This document shows positions 46,007 to 54,728 of a DNA stretch of 64,000 bases, one piece after another. The stretch spans positions 62,001 to 126,000 of the forward strand of contig NZ_BQXY01000007.1 in the NCBI RefSeq assembly GCF_024341905.1, read 5' to 3'. The notes beneath the pieces are model-generated. The model was not told the origin of the DNA. It was given only the letters and a program-made list of their open reading frames with translations, and searched no databases. Both the position numbers and the translations under genes were made by a program. This stretch comes from Clostridium folliculivorans. Its GTDB lineage: Bacteria; Bacillota; Clostridia; Clostridiales; Clostridiaceae. Positions within the stretch are counted from its first letter, which is position 1; each line of letters begins with the position of its first letter.

Positions 46007-49000
46007 CTACTGTTCCTTCACCAATGAAAAATCTGATAAAGTTATGGTTGATGTAGGAGTAGTCACCCCATCAATCAGCCCCATAGATACTACCATTGTT
46101 ATATTCGTATCAGTAGGATCATTCACTGTAAACTCAGCTACTACATCTTTCGTCACATCTTTTGTTAAAGCAATATCTGCTCCACCATACCAGCCATATG
46201 TTGCTGTAAGCATAGCCAGTTTAATTGTTCTTGCTTCTGTTGAATTAGCCTTAAAGGTTACTTTATATTTCCCTCCCTTTTCCAGCGTAATTCCACTCTG
46301 CTTGAGCTGAACATTCCAGTCAGCTGATCCTACATTGGTTATACAGTAAGTTGCCTTGTTATCTGTAAATGCTGATGTTGCCTGTCCTGGTGCAGTAATT
46401 GCACTTTCCCAGCCATCACTGCCAGTTGCAAAATTAGAATTCTTCAACAAATTTTCTTCAACAGGTGTCACCGGTACCACTGGTGCATCAATCTTTTCCA
46501 GGTTAATATTATCAATACAGATCTGATGCTGGGTTGTAATCTGAGTTCCACCTACAGCACCCATAGAGATACTTAATATGGACTTAAGATCTGTTGGTTT
46601 CTTCATCTGGAAATCAATTGTAAATGTCTGATAATCATTTGTCAGATTTACAATTTTCTCTCCGGAATATGGGTCCCAGTTATTATCAGCACTGCCATCT
46701 CTCTGAATTGCAAACATCAGCTTTCTGTTCAAACTTGATTTTGCTTCCAGAGTAAGTCTGTACCACTGGTCTTTATCCAGTTCCACATTATTCTGCTTTA
46801 ACTGAATCTTCCAACCCTGATCTCCTGTATTTTTAATGGTAAAAGCTGCTGCATTTTTCTCTGTTAGGCTGTCTACTACATAAGTTGCGTCTGCACTCCC
46901 ATCAACATATGGATCATATCCTGCCAATCCTGCATTAAAGCTTCCGTTCTTAATCAGTGTATCCTCAACAATACGAATCTCATCTAAATAATAAACGCCC
47001 GGTTCGTTGATTGTAAATGCAATATCATTTACCCCGCTTGTAGCTGGCATTTTGAATTTATAATTATAGAGATTATTTTTTCCATTAAGTGCAGCATCAA
47101 AAGTCTTACCTGCGACTGCTGCCTGAATGTCCTTACCAGATTCTCCCTCAGCTTTGAAACTCAATGCATAATTTGTACCTGCTGTTAATGCAAGTCCGTT
47201 CTGTGAAATCACAACCGGATTCGCATCTGTTGTTCCTTCTGGAGCCTCAATCTTTAATCTTCTTCCATCCTCTAATGGTGTTACAGAAGCCTTACCATTT
47301 GCTGCCTTGATATTCCAGAAGCCCAGATGATTTATTCCTTCCTGGAAATTAGCATTGTAAACGTAGTTACCATCTGCAAGTACTGTTTTCGCTTCATTAG
47401 AGCCATCAGACTGTGAAATCTTCTTCAGCGTTACATTGGTGATATGGATATTCGCGGTGGAACCTGCATTACCCATATTAAATTCCATACGCCCGTTTGC
47501 ATCATCATCCTGTTTCATGGAAAAATTAAAAGTATATGGACTCTTTTCTGTTGTTAAGTTAAGTCCTGTATCAGCCATATAACGCACATAACCATTATTT
47601 GGTCCTGTCACGGCTACCTTCATTGCTCTGGCATCATCTGCCCATGCATCAAACGTAACCTGATAAGTTCCACCCTTTTTCAATGGAATATTAGGCTGTA
47701 CCAGCTGTACACTGTAATCTGCAGTTCCACCATTGGTGGTATTAATATCAATCTTGTTATTATTTATTTCCGCCTTTGCCTCTCCTCCTACAGCTGTGAT
47801 GAATTTCCAGTCTTTATCATCTGTCAGATTTTCTTGGGTTGCAAAATTACCATTGATAATATAGTTTCCATCTTCAGCCGGGTCTCTAAAAGTGACACTG
47901 TTTTCAGGTTTTGTTACATTTTCATCATAACTATCCTTCTGATATACTTTTACATAATCAATACTATAAGCCTGATTCTCAAAATCTGTAGTTTCATCTG
48001 GATTTCCAACCCAGCTTCCACCAACTGCAAGATTTAAGATCATATAGAATTGCTGATCAAATGGAGCCGGGTAAGTAATCTCTCCCTGACCTTCTGTTCT
48101 GGAATACCAGTTATCTTCACTATGGTACATAACTCCATCCATATACCAGTTGATCTTACCTGGAAGCCATTCTACAGCAAAGTCATGATACGTATCAGAA
48201 AATGTATCATTACTTAATGTAGTGGTTCCCTGAGATTGATTATGAGGATTACCATAATGAATGGTTCCATATACTTTCGATGTATCTTGTCCCATTACTT
48301 CCGCCGCATCAATCTCGCCACATCTTGGCCATTGACCATATTTATTCTCATCTGTAGGCATTAACCAGAATGCTGGCAGATATCCTTGTCCTTTAGGTAC
48401 CTTGAGTCTTGCCTCAAAAATACCATACTTAAAGTCTTTTTTATTCTGTGTATTAATACGACCTGATGTGTAGGATGTCACTCCATTCTCATCAACAGTT
48501 TTGATTGGTTTTATTACTAATTTGCCGTCTTCCAAATAGATATTTTTATCAGAATCAACATATTTCTGTTTTTCTGCATTTACCCATCCGGTATCATGTG
48601 TTTCTACGTTCCAGTCATCTCTGTTTAGTGTTGTCTCATTAAAATCATCCTGCCACTTTAATTTATAACCTTCATAAGACAATTTTTGTACAACCTCTCC
48701 CTGATTCTCAAATGTCATCGTTACTAACAGAGTTACATTCTTTCCAGCAACTGTAATGTCTTTGGTTGCTGTGATTGTCTTGGTTGCTGTGCCTGTTTCT
48801 GCTGCATAGGCTCTGCTCATACAAATATCTGGAACCACTGCACCAATCATTGTGATTACTAAAAGAAATGTAAATAATTTTTTACCCTTTTTCTTCTTTA
48901 CAGCAAAAACAATTAAGCCTGCACTTATGAGCACAATGCCTACCCACAATTCTTTATGCGTAAAGATGCCAGTCTTTGTATTATTTGCGTTCAGTCCTTC

Positions 49001-49642
49001 CACTTGGTCTGACTTTTCCGTTGGTGATACAACGCTTGTTTCTGGATTTTTCGTTGGTGATTCAACGCTTGTCTCTCCATTTTCCGGTGTTGATACAACG
49101 CTTGTTTCTCCATTTTTCGGTGTTAATACAACGCTTGCTTCTGCATTTTTCGTTGGTAATACAACACTTGTTTCTGCACTTTTTGTTGGTAATACAATAC
49201 TTGTTTCTGGATTTTTATTTGGTAATACAACACTTGTTTCTGGATTTTTATTTGGTAATACAACACTTGTTTCTGGATTTTTATTTGGTAATACAACACT
49301 TGTTTCTGCCTTTTTCGGTGTTAATACAACACTTGTTTCTGATGTATGTCCTCCAGCAATCTGTGCGATGGTATAGATCCGCTCTCCCGAAGAACCTTTC
49401 CCATCCTCTGTTACATACCCTTCCGGCATCTGTACTTTGATTTCAATATTTGTCAATGGATTTGTACTAAGATTATTCACCTTGACAATTTCAGTGATAT
49501 TATCACTGTCTGAATATTCAGATTTGTCCGTTTGCACCGACAATTCCGGCTGTCTGTTTGTATCTTCAGCAGCAAATACATTTATCATCATTGTTGCCAT
49601 AAATAAAAATACAACCGCTACTATTTTACTTATTTTTGACAC
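46007..49642 (-). CDS. GH16 beta-glucanase with internal membrane anchor and four C-terminal CBMs
   Basis: 1211 aa. Signal peptide (1-24), Ig/DUF11-like domain (about 30-98), ten 11-residue repeats (about 102-211, unit ETSVVLPNKNP), a membrane helix (232-248), KKKKGKK, then a second signal-peptide-like stretch (256-275) with an AYA/A cleavage-like site at 280. The GH16 domain (about 325-570) has GEIDAAE with catalytic E443 and E448. Four CBM4/16-like domains follow (about 594-742, 757-895, 900-1055, 1070-1211). GH16 members of this type cut beta-1,3- or beta-1,3-1,4-glucan. The GTG start follows GGGGGAG. Codons such as CGG, ATC, ACC and CAG are far more frequent than in neighbouring genes, suggesting transfer from a higher-GC Firmicute. 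Flanked by AraC fragments. Confidence 0.9.
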   Translation of the reverse strand: MSKISKIVAVVFLFMATMMINVFAAEDTNRQPELSVQTDKSEYSDSDNITEIVKVNNLSTNPLTNIEIKVQMPEGYVTEDGKGSSGERIYTIAQIAGGHTSETSVVLTPKKAETSVVLPNKNPETSVVLPNKNPETSVVLPNKNPETSIVLPTKSAETSVVLPTKNAEASVVLTPKNGETSVVSTPENGETSVESPTKNPETSVVSPTEKSDQVEGLNANNTKTGIFTHKELWVGIVLISAGLIVFAVKKKKGKKLFTFLLVITMIGAVVPDICMSRAYAAETGTATKTITATKDITVAGKNVTLLVTMTFENQGEVVQKLSYEGYKLKWQDDFNETTLNRDDWNVETHDTGWVNAEKQKYVDSDKNIYLEDGKLVIKPIKTVDENGVTSYTSGRINTQNKKDFKYGIFEARLKVPKGQGYLPAFWLMPTDENKYGQWPRCGEIDAAEVMGQDTSKVYGTIHYGNPHNQSQGTTTLSNDTFSDTYHDFAVEWLPGKINWYMDGVMYHSEDNWYSRTEGQGEITYPAPFDQQFYMILNLAVGGSWVGNPDETTDFENQAYSIDYVKVYQKDSYDENVTKPENSVTFRDPAEDGNYIINGNFATQENLTDDKDWKFITAVGGEAKAEINNNKIDINTTNGGTADYSVQLVQPNIPLKKGGTYQVTFDAWADDARAMKVAVTGPNNGYVRYMADTGLNLTTEKSPYTFNFSMKQDDDANGRMEFNMGNAGSTANIHITNVTLKKISQSDGSNEAKTVLADGNYVYNANFQEGINHLGFWNIKAANGKASVTPLEDGRRLKIEAPEGTTDANPVVISQNGLALTAGTNYALSFKAEGESGKDIQAAVAGKTFDAALNGKNNLYNYKFKMPATSGVNDIAFTINEPGVYYLDEIRIVEDTLIKNGSFNAGLAGYDPYVDGSADATYVVDSLTEKNAAAFTIKNTGDQGWKIQLKQNNVELDKDQWYRLTLEAKSSLNRKLMFAIQRDGSADNNWDPYSGEKIVNLTNDYQTFTIDFQMKKPTDLKSILSISMGAVGGTQITTQHQICIDNINLEKIDAPVVPVTPVEENLLKNSNFATGSDGWESAITAPGQATSAFTDNKATYCITNVGSADWNVQLKQSGITLEKGGKYKVTFKANSTEARTIKLAMLTATYGWYGGADIALTKDVTKDVVAEFTVNDPTDTNITMVVSMGLIDGVTTPTSTITLSDFSLVKEQ
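49040..49345 (-). repeat. 33-bp coding repeats in the GH16 gene
   Basis: Ten tandem 33-bp units encode the 11-residue repeat. Three central units (around 49203-49301) are virtually identical, implying recent slippage or recombination. Confidence 0.9.
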
Positions 49643-49767
49643 ATCTACTCCCCCTTCTCATCAAACTATGCTTTTTTACTATACGCCATTATATTAGATC
49701 TATATCTTAGAGTTCTAAATTGAGCTTCTAAAAATGAGTTACCATTGCTTACTCTAGGTCTAGAATA

Positions 49768-50013
49768 TTATGATAAAATGCCAAGAAACTCTAGTTTAGC
49801 CTTTAATGTATAAGACTTCATTATATGATGCCAAGTAATTTCTTGTCCTCTTAGAAATAATAATGCTACATCTTTAATTGCTTGTACTATACTAAATCCT
49901 TCTCCATGCCAATTGTCTGGCAAATGTTCTTCTACATCATGGAAAAAAGCATCAATTCAATCATATCCATAAAAATATGAATTTTCATCAGACCATTGAT
50001 TTATTTTAATTTT
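49768..50013 (-). pseudogene. Unidentified gene fragment with an internal stop
   Basis: One minus-strand frame is open for 82 codons except for one TGA. It reads INQWSDENSYFYGYD, stop, IDAFFHDVEEHLPDNWHGEG, later IVQAIKDVALLFLRGQEITW and LKAKLEFLG. The composition is protein-like. Family not recognised. No start codon context. Confidence 0.5.
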
Positions 50014-50018
50014 TTATA

Positions 50019-50161
50019 CTAAGTTTTTCTTTTATATATATCATGTGCTTTTCCCAGTGCTTCGTATGCATATCCTTTAGATTCACCAGCACTAATAATG
50101 ATATCCTTTACAATTAACTCATCATTAATCCTATTTCCTCCTACTATTAAATTTAACTTCT
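50019..50161 (-). pseudogene. Fragment resembling a PTS lactose/cellobiose IIA N-terminus
   Basis: The minus-strand frame reads INDELIVKDIIISAGESKGY then AYEALGKAHDIYKRK, stop. It resembles the start of PTS IIA (lactose/cellobiose family: I-x-HAGxARSxAxEALxxA). The active His is replaced or lost. Tentative. Confidence 0.35.
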
Positions 50162-50181
50162 ATAATTTAAGTAATTTCATC

Positions 50182-50541
50182 TTATACTAAAGTAGAATTA
50201 CAATTAAATGATAAATTGTCTATTTCCTCATAGTATTCTTTTAAAAACTCATACGGAATTTGAACCAATATAACATTATTTATTGATAAATTTTGAGTGG
50301 AATGCACCTCATTTAAATTTATTACCATTAAATCATCCTTGGTTAATTCATATTTTACAGAATTAATAAATACATCTAATCTACCTGCTACTACATACAA
50401 TATTTCTACCGTGCTATACCAATGCTTTGGTATTACTTCTACAGGTATTTTTGTATATTTATAGTTGTGTAACTTTACTGGAATCCCGTCATTAACCTCA
50501 ATTTTTTCGTGTGTAAACTCCCTAAATATATCTCCTGATTC
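50182..50541 (-). pseudogene. AraC-family N-terminal cupin fragment
   Basis: 120 open codons on the minus strand without a proper start. They read FTHEKIEVNDGIPVKLHNYK, then HWYSTVEILYVVAGRLDVFI and LTKDDLMVINLNEVHS. This is the sugar-sensing cupin domain of an AraC regulator. It is preceded by a stop codon and ends before any HTH. Possibly the upstream half of the gene whose HTH tail is at 45726. Confidence 0.75.
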
Positions 50542-50960
50542 TTAGTTATTAAAGCGATAAGCTCCCCACCAATCTCGAATTAAATCTTTTAATCTTACAG
50601 TTTTCCTAGTCTTATAATCTATTAATATTTCCATTTCTCGTTAGAATCGCACTTGCTACACTACCCACCTCAATGAAATGTGAAATTATTCTTGATTTTT
50701 GAACTTTTCTTGACTTTTTATATAATATTTTTCATATCTCTTGTTCCATTTACTTACCTCCTTTAATTTCTAATGTAATTATTAAACAAGTACTTTTCAG
50801 ACAATCAATATATAATTATATTAAATTAACTACCTTTTTAGAGGAATAGTATAAAGTTACGATAAGATAGTAAAAAGTTACTGATATTACGAGTTAAAAT
50901 AGGCTGTTGGACGGGTTGAGTCTACCTCAGTCAGATAGGTGATATCTTGCACTTCACAAA

Positions 50961-51394
50961 GAAGGAAATTACTTGTATTATATTATTGCACTAAATGGAG
51001 TTCTAACCTGCAAAACTAGTGATTATTCAGTTGTTAGCAGTCTTGGTAGCATTAATGGCAAAGACCTAAAGCAGCAGTTCCTGAAACTCCAACTGAATTA
51101 TTAAATAAGTACGCAACTCACCAAAACCTTGATTTTATGTTCTAATTTATAAAAAAAGGTTGTGATAAATCAACTGGTGTAGCTAAACCAACTCAGATTT
51201 TAGGAATCACTAAAGATGAGATAATTGAAATTGGTGATGCTGTTAATGATATAGGGATGATAGGGTATGCTGGTTTAGGAGTAACAATTGGAAATGCTCA
51301 AGAAAATATTAAAGAAATTGGGTGCTTTGTTACGAAAAGTAATGAAGAGGATGGAGTTGCTCACGTTATTGAAAAGTTTATATTAAGCGAGTAA
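50961..51394 (+). pseudogene. Degraded Cof-type HAD phosphatase
   Basis: The first part reads YYIIALNGVLTCKTSDY (as in the ALNGA region of Cof phosphatases). After frame disruptions the last 79 codons (51158-51394) read GDAVNDIGMIGYAGLGVTIG, NAQENIKEIG and EEDGVAHVIEKFIL, the conserved C-terminal motif IV. The first Asp motif is missing. Confidence 0.78.
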
Positions 51395-51546
51395 ACTTTT
51401 ATTATCAATTTAATAAAAATTGGTGAAATAATTGAATGTGCTGCTCCAGTGTCTATTATTACATCATTTACAATAACTTCCTTACCATCATGAAAAAGAA
51501 CTAAATCTGTGAATAATAAGCCATGTTTAAAGGTCAAATTAACCAT
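51361..51546 (-). pseudogene. Truncated retropepsin-like aspartic protease gene
   Basis: 61 codons: NLTFKHGLLFTDLVLFHDGK then VNDVIIDTGAAHSII and a disrupted end. DTGA is the active-site motif of retropepsin-like proteases of about 120-150 residues. It is cut off where it runs into the HAD remnant on the other strand. No good ribosome binding site. Confidence 0.6.
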
Positions 51547-51853
51547 CTACATTTTCTGTAGCTTTTAAAAAATCTCTTGCTTCCCAACACCCCTCAACCC
51601 CGCATTTCTTAGTGACCGATTAAAATAAAGTTCTTGCTTTTCCCTTGCCTCTATTCTCCCTTAATCCTACTCTCCTAATCTCTTAAAGCTTGCCAAAAGC
51701 AAATGTTTATTTTAAAAATCAGAAGATTATTTGAAAGAGCAGGGGATATTTAGAGGTCTACAGTTTCCTTTTCAGCTTAACTACCGTCTCCACGTGTGTT
51801 GTCATTGAATTATGATACTAATACGCAGAAATATTAATTTTGCATAAAGATAT

Positions 51854-51873
51854 ACCCCCTAAAATCAAGGGGG
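51854..51873 (-). terminator. Hairpin after the dioxygenase gene
   Basis: ACCCCCT / AGGGGGT with a 6-nt loop, 28 nt past the stop. The T tract is weak (ATATCTTTAT). Confidence 0.5.
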
Positions 51874-51900
51874 TCGTAGATCAATCCATATTTCTGTACG

Positions 51901-52665
51901 TTAAAACTCAAAACATATATAACTTAAAGTTCCATATGCATAGCTTTGGTGTAAAAGCTTCGGCTTATCTCTGTTACCGCTTCCCATGGCTATAAACATA
52001 GGAACTATGTGCTCCTCACGTGGTACTGCCCTTTTTGCATAGGGTGCTAACTGTCTGTAGTTAAACAAGGTCTCCTTATCATTATTTTCTACCTTTTCAA
52101 TAAGCCAGTCGTCAAATTCCACTGCCCATCCTTCTGCTTTTTCTGAATTCCAGTTAACTGTAGCAAGATTATGAACAGTTGAACCGCTTCCAATTACTAA
52201 GATATCTTCTTTTCCCAGATCCCTGATGTCTCTTCCTATTTCATATTGCTTTTCCATAGCGAAAAATGGATTTATTGATACTTGAACAATGGGTATATCA
52301 GCTTTCGGATACATTAAATAAAGTACATCCCAGGCACCATGATCAAGACCTCTGTTTTCATCAAGCTTGCTTTCAATATCATTAGTCCTTAGCATAGATT
52401 GCAGTTTTACAGCTACTTCTAAAGAACCTTTAGCAGGATATCTTATAGAATATAATTCTTTTGGGAACCCATAAAAATCATATATCATATCATAGGTATT
52501 GTTTAAATATGAAATTGTTGTAATTTCGCTTTCCCAATGCGCTGTAAATATGACTATAGCTTTCGGGGTTAATTTTTTGCCTAAGTCTTTAAGAAAATCA
52601 GTATAATCGTTTTTTTCCACTACTAGTGTCGGTCCACCGTGGCATAAAAATATTGAAGAAATCAT
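51901..52665 (-). CDS. DODA-type (LigB-like) extradiol dioxygenase
   Basis: 254-aa protein of the class III extradiol ring-cleavage family (YgiD/DODA type). Conserved His-containing motifs: FLCHGGPTL, FTAHWES, RGLDHGAWDVL and REEHIVPMF, which supply the metal ligands and the catalytic His. The natural substrate in anaerobes is unclear, since ring cleavage needs oxygen; a non-dioxygenase role is possible. Its start overlaps the stop of the upstream esterase gene by 4 nt (ATGA), so the two form an operon. Confidence 0.9.
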   Translation of the reverse strand: MISSIFLCHGGPTLVVEKNDYTDFLKDLGKKLTPKAIVIFTAHWESEITTISYLNNTYDMIYDFYGFPKELYSIRYPAKGSLEVAVKLQSMLRTNDIESKLDENRGLDHGAWDVLYLMYPKADIPIVQVSINPFFAMEKQYEIGRDIRDLGKEDILVIGSGSTVHNLATVNWNSEKAEGWAVEFDDWLIEKVENNDKETLFNYRQLAPYAKRAVPREEHIVPMFIAMGSGNRDKPKLLHQSYAYGTLSYICFEF

Positions 52666-53318
52666 TTTTTCACTTCCTTTTGTCTCTCATCATTCAACCA
52701 TCTAATCACATCATTTATATTTTTTAGAGAAACTTCATGTCCGGAAGGATATGTTTTAAAGATTACATTTCTACTTCTCTCTCTAAAAAATTCATAATTA
52801 TCTTTACCAATATCCAGAGGAAATATTGGATCAAATTCACCATGTGAAATAAATACTGATACATCTTCAACTGATTTTATCTTATATTCTTCCTTAACAA
52901 ATCTTGGTATATATCCGCTTAAAGCTGCAATACCTTTGACTTTGTTACCCATAACAAGCGCCAAAGACATCGAAAGAATAGAACCCTGGCTAAATCCTAA
53001 TAAATACTGCCTATTATTATCAATGGGATAAGCTACTGCCGCATTGTGTATAAATTCTTCCAAGCTTTTTACTGCTTTATCAAAGGACTCTCTGTCCGGA
53101 TTTCCATAACCTTTTATAGAAAAATAGGCAAAACCTCTTCCTTGGATTATAGAACCTCTAATTCCTATAAGAATAAAATCATTTTTAAGTTCTCCTATTA
53201 AACTAAGTATATCCTCTTCATCACTTCCCATACCATGCATGGCGTAAATCACTGGGTATTTCTCTCCTTCTTTAATGTTGCGGGGAAGATAAATTTTATA
53301 TGTAAGTTGACCATCCAT
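52662..53318 (-). CDS. Alpha/beta-hydrolase esterase (phospholipase/carboxylesterase type)
   Basis: 218-aa serine hydrolase: oxyanion region YAMHGMGSDEED, nucleophile elbow LGFSQGS, Asp in HGEFDPIFP and catalytic His in PSGHEVS. The closest relatives by pattern are the YpfH/carboxylesterase family. Start: ATG at 53318 after GGAGG with 7-nt spacing; an upstream in-frame ATG precedes that site. Co-translated with the dioxygenase. Cytoplasmic, since no signal peptide. Confidence 0.9.
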   Translation of the reverse strand: MDGQLTYKIYLPRNIKEGEKYPVIYAMHGMGSDEEDILSLIGELKNDFILIGIRGSIIQGRGFAYFSIKGYGNPDRESFDKAVKSLEEFIHNAAVAYPIDNNRQYLLGFSQGSILSMSLALVMGNKVKGIAALSGYIPRFVKEEYKIKSVEDVSVFISHGEFDPIFPLDIGKDNYEFFRERSRNVIFKTYPSGHEVSLKNINDVIRWLNDERQKEVKK

Positions 53319-53407
53319 AAATACTCCTCCATTATTCACTAAGCTACAGTATTACAATTAGCTATTTAATATTTGTCCTACAATTAATTCAACGAATAAA
53401 ATTGTAT

Positions 53408-53436
53408 AAAGCCTATGTAAAAAATACATAGGCTTT
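53408..53436 (-). terminator. Terminator of the CDGSH gene
   Basis: AAAGCCTATGTA / TACATAGGCTTT perfect 12-bp stem just after the stop codon. Weak T tail on the minus strand. Confidence 0.75.
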
Positions 53437-53446
53437 TGAAAACCAA

Positions 53447-53689
53447 TTATTTAACATCTTTGTGTGAACCATCACAGTATGGAGGATTCTTTGTCTGCTT
53501 GCATGCACATAGATAAGCAGTTCCATCCTTTTCAGCAGTAAATGCCATAGGCGTAAATGAAGTGCCTTGATGTGATCCATCACAAAATGGCTGCTCGCCG
53601 CTCCTTCCACATGTACAGTAATAATAAGTTTCTCCCTTTTTGAGCTCAACAGGAATAGGTAATTTTCCTGCAACTACAGGTTTTTCCAT
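53447..53689 (-). CDS. Two-domain CDGSH iron-sulfur protein
   Basis: 80-aa protein with two CDGSH motifs, each C-x-C-x8-C-D-G-S-H: C25/C27/C36/H40 and C61/C63/C72/H76. Each binds a [2Fe-2S] cluster with a His ligand. The mitoNEET-like family in bacteria has redox or cluster-transfer roles. Start ATG with only a weak site. Single gene with a strong hairpin after it; the rubredoxin-like gene is about 105 bp upstream on the same strand. Confidence 0.93.
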   Translation of the reverse strand: MEKPVVAGKLPIPVELKKGETYYYCTCGRSGEQPFCDGSHQGTSFTPMAFTAEKDGTAYLCACKQTKNPPYCDGSHKDVK

Positions 53690-53796
53690 AATTATCTCTA
53701 CTTTTTAACCCTTCTATTTAGTAGATCTTACTAAATATGCAAATACCCCACATACCTAATACAGCCTTTCTAACAATTATTCATTTAACTTATATT

Positions 53797-54132
53797 TTAC
53801 CACTTGCCTAAATTCATATGTCCTGCAAGTTCAGTCTTTGATCTCTGCTTAATAATCCATGCTTCATTTTTAGCTTGATTAAAGGCAGCTACACATTTAG
53901 GATCTAGGTTGTCTTCTATACCTTCCTTGCTAAGAGCTATTATCTTCTCAGATAAAGTTATAATTTCCATGTGTATTGCATTTGTCTTGTCTGAACGGTA
54001 TATCTTTTCAGCAGCTTCACTGCTAAGCTCCTCAAACTTATCTGGTCCTACACCGCACTTAGGACATTTTTCTGGAGCAGCCTCACCTTCAAATATAAAT
54101 CCGCAAACTGAACATTTAAATAATTTTTTCAT
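53797..54132 (-). CDS. Rubredoxin-domain protein with helical tail
   Basis: 111 aa. The N-terminal rubredoxin-like domain has an iron site C7/C10 and C23/C26 ([20 protein letters not shown]). The C-terminal 75 residues are helical and carry a [19 protein letters not shown] segment. It lacks the di-iron four-helix bundle of rubrerythrin. Similar small proteins occur in clostridia near oxidative-stress genes. Start: ATG after GGAGGAAAG. Likely electron-transfer role. Confidence 0.85.
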   Translation of the reverse strand: MKKLFKCSVCGFIFEGEAAPEKCPKCGVGPDKFEELSSEAAEKIYRSDKTNAIHMEIITLSEKIIALSKEGIEDNLDPKCVAAFNQAKNEAWIIKQRSKTELAGHMNLGKW

Positions 54133-54448
54133 AACTTTCCTCCTGCTAATTTAATATTTTTTTAGAATATCTTTAATTCATTTCATATATATTATTTATT
54201 AATAATTATTATTTTATATTTTTATTATTTCGCTTATTCATTGCAATGTCAATATATTTTAATAATTTTTTAAAACTGTTTAGTATTTATTAGTATTCTA
54301 TCCCTTAAATAAAAATATTATTTAATTTTATATTGATATGCACACCCCTTTATCAAAAATCCATAGGAGTGTGCATGACCAATATAAAAATTAATAAATC
54401 TAAACTGCAAACCTTAAAATTTCCCACTCACTTTTCTCAAGAAACAGC

Positions 54449-54473
54449 AAAAGCCCCTGAAATCAAGGGCTTT
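54449..54473. terminator. Bidirectional hairpin
   Basis: AAAGCCC / GGGCTTT with a 10-nt loop. It lies in the gap 54133-54728, where no gene is found; the gap is otherwise AT-rich. Confidence 0.5.
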
Positions 54474-54650
54474 CTATTGTATCAATATTATAAGTCGAGT
54501 GGAATCAAACCCACTTGATATTACTATGTATCCTCAAATTTATATATCTACTACTAAACAACTCTATCATTCATATAAAAATACGCAAAGCCTATACCTT
54601 AACTCAAATACCTTTAATTCTGCGAATTTATTAGGCTCCTTTAAGTAAAA

Positions 54651-54672
54651 ATCCCCTCAATCAGTCCGAGGG
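54651..54672 (-). terminator. Terminator of rlmD
   Basis: CCCTC / GAGGG stem followed on the minus strand by ATTTTTAC, about 57 nt after the rlmD stop. Confidence 0.6.
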
Positions 54673-54728
54673 AACATAAAACACACTTCAATATTCAGTT
54701 AAAAACCTTCAAAGCCTTTGATATCAAC

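Noticed and set aside
49000..49345. Regularly spaced near-identical 33-bp repeats that could suggest a CRISPR array
   Set aside because: They are tandem without unique spacers, in frame, and encode the 11-residue repeats of the GH16 protein.
48852..49440. Long plus-strand open frames of 174 and 154 codons opposite the GH16 gene
   Set aside because: They are shadows created by the 33-bp repeats; composition is artificial and no ribosome binding site exists.
53413..53673. 86-codon minus-strand frame
   Set aside because: Overlaps the CDGSH gene in another frame; the CDGSH protein is clearly the real product.
54333..54518. 61-codon plus-strand frame
   Set aside because: No ribosome binding site; runs through a bidirectional hairpin and has no protein-like composition.
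54485..54525. T-arm-like string (AGTGG-GTTTGATT-CCACT on the minus strand) resembling a tRNA 3' end
   Set aside because: No D-arm, anticodon arm or acceptor pairing could be found around it; probably chance, or at most a tRNA fragment.
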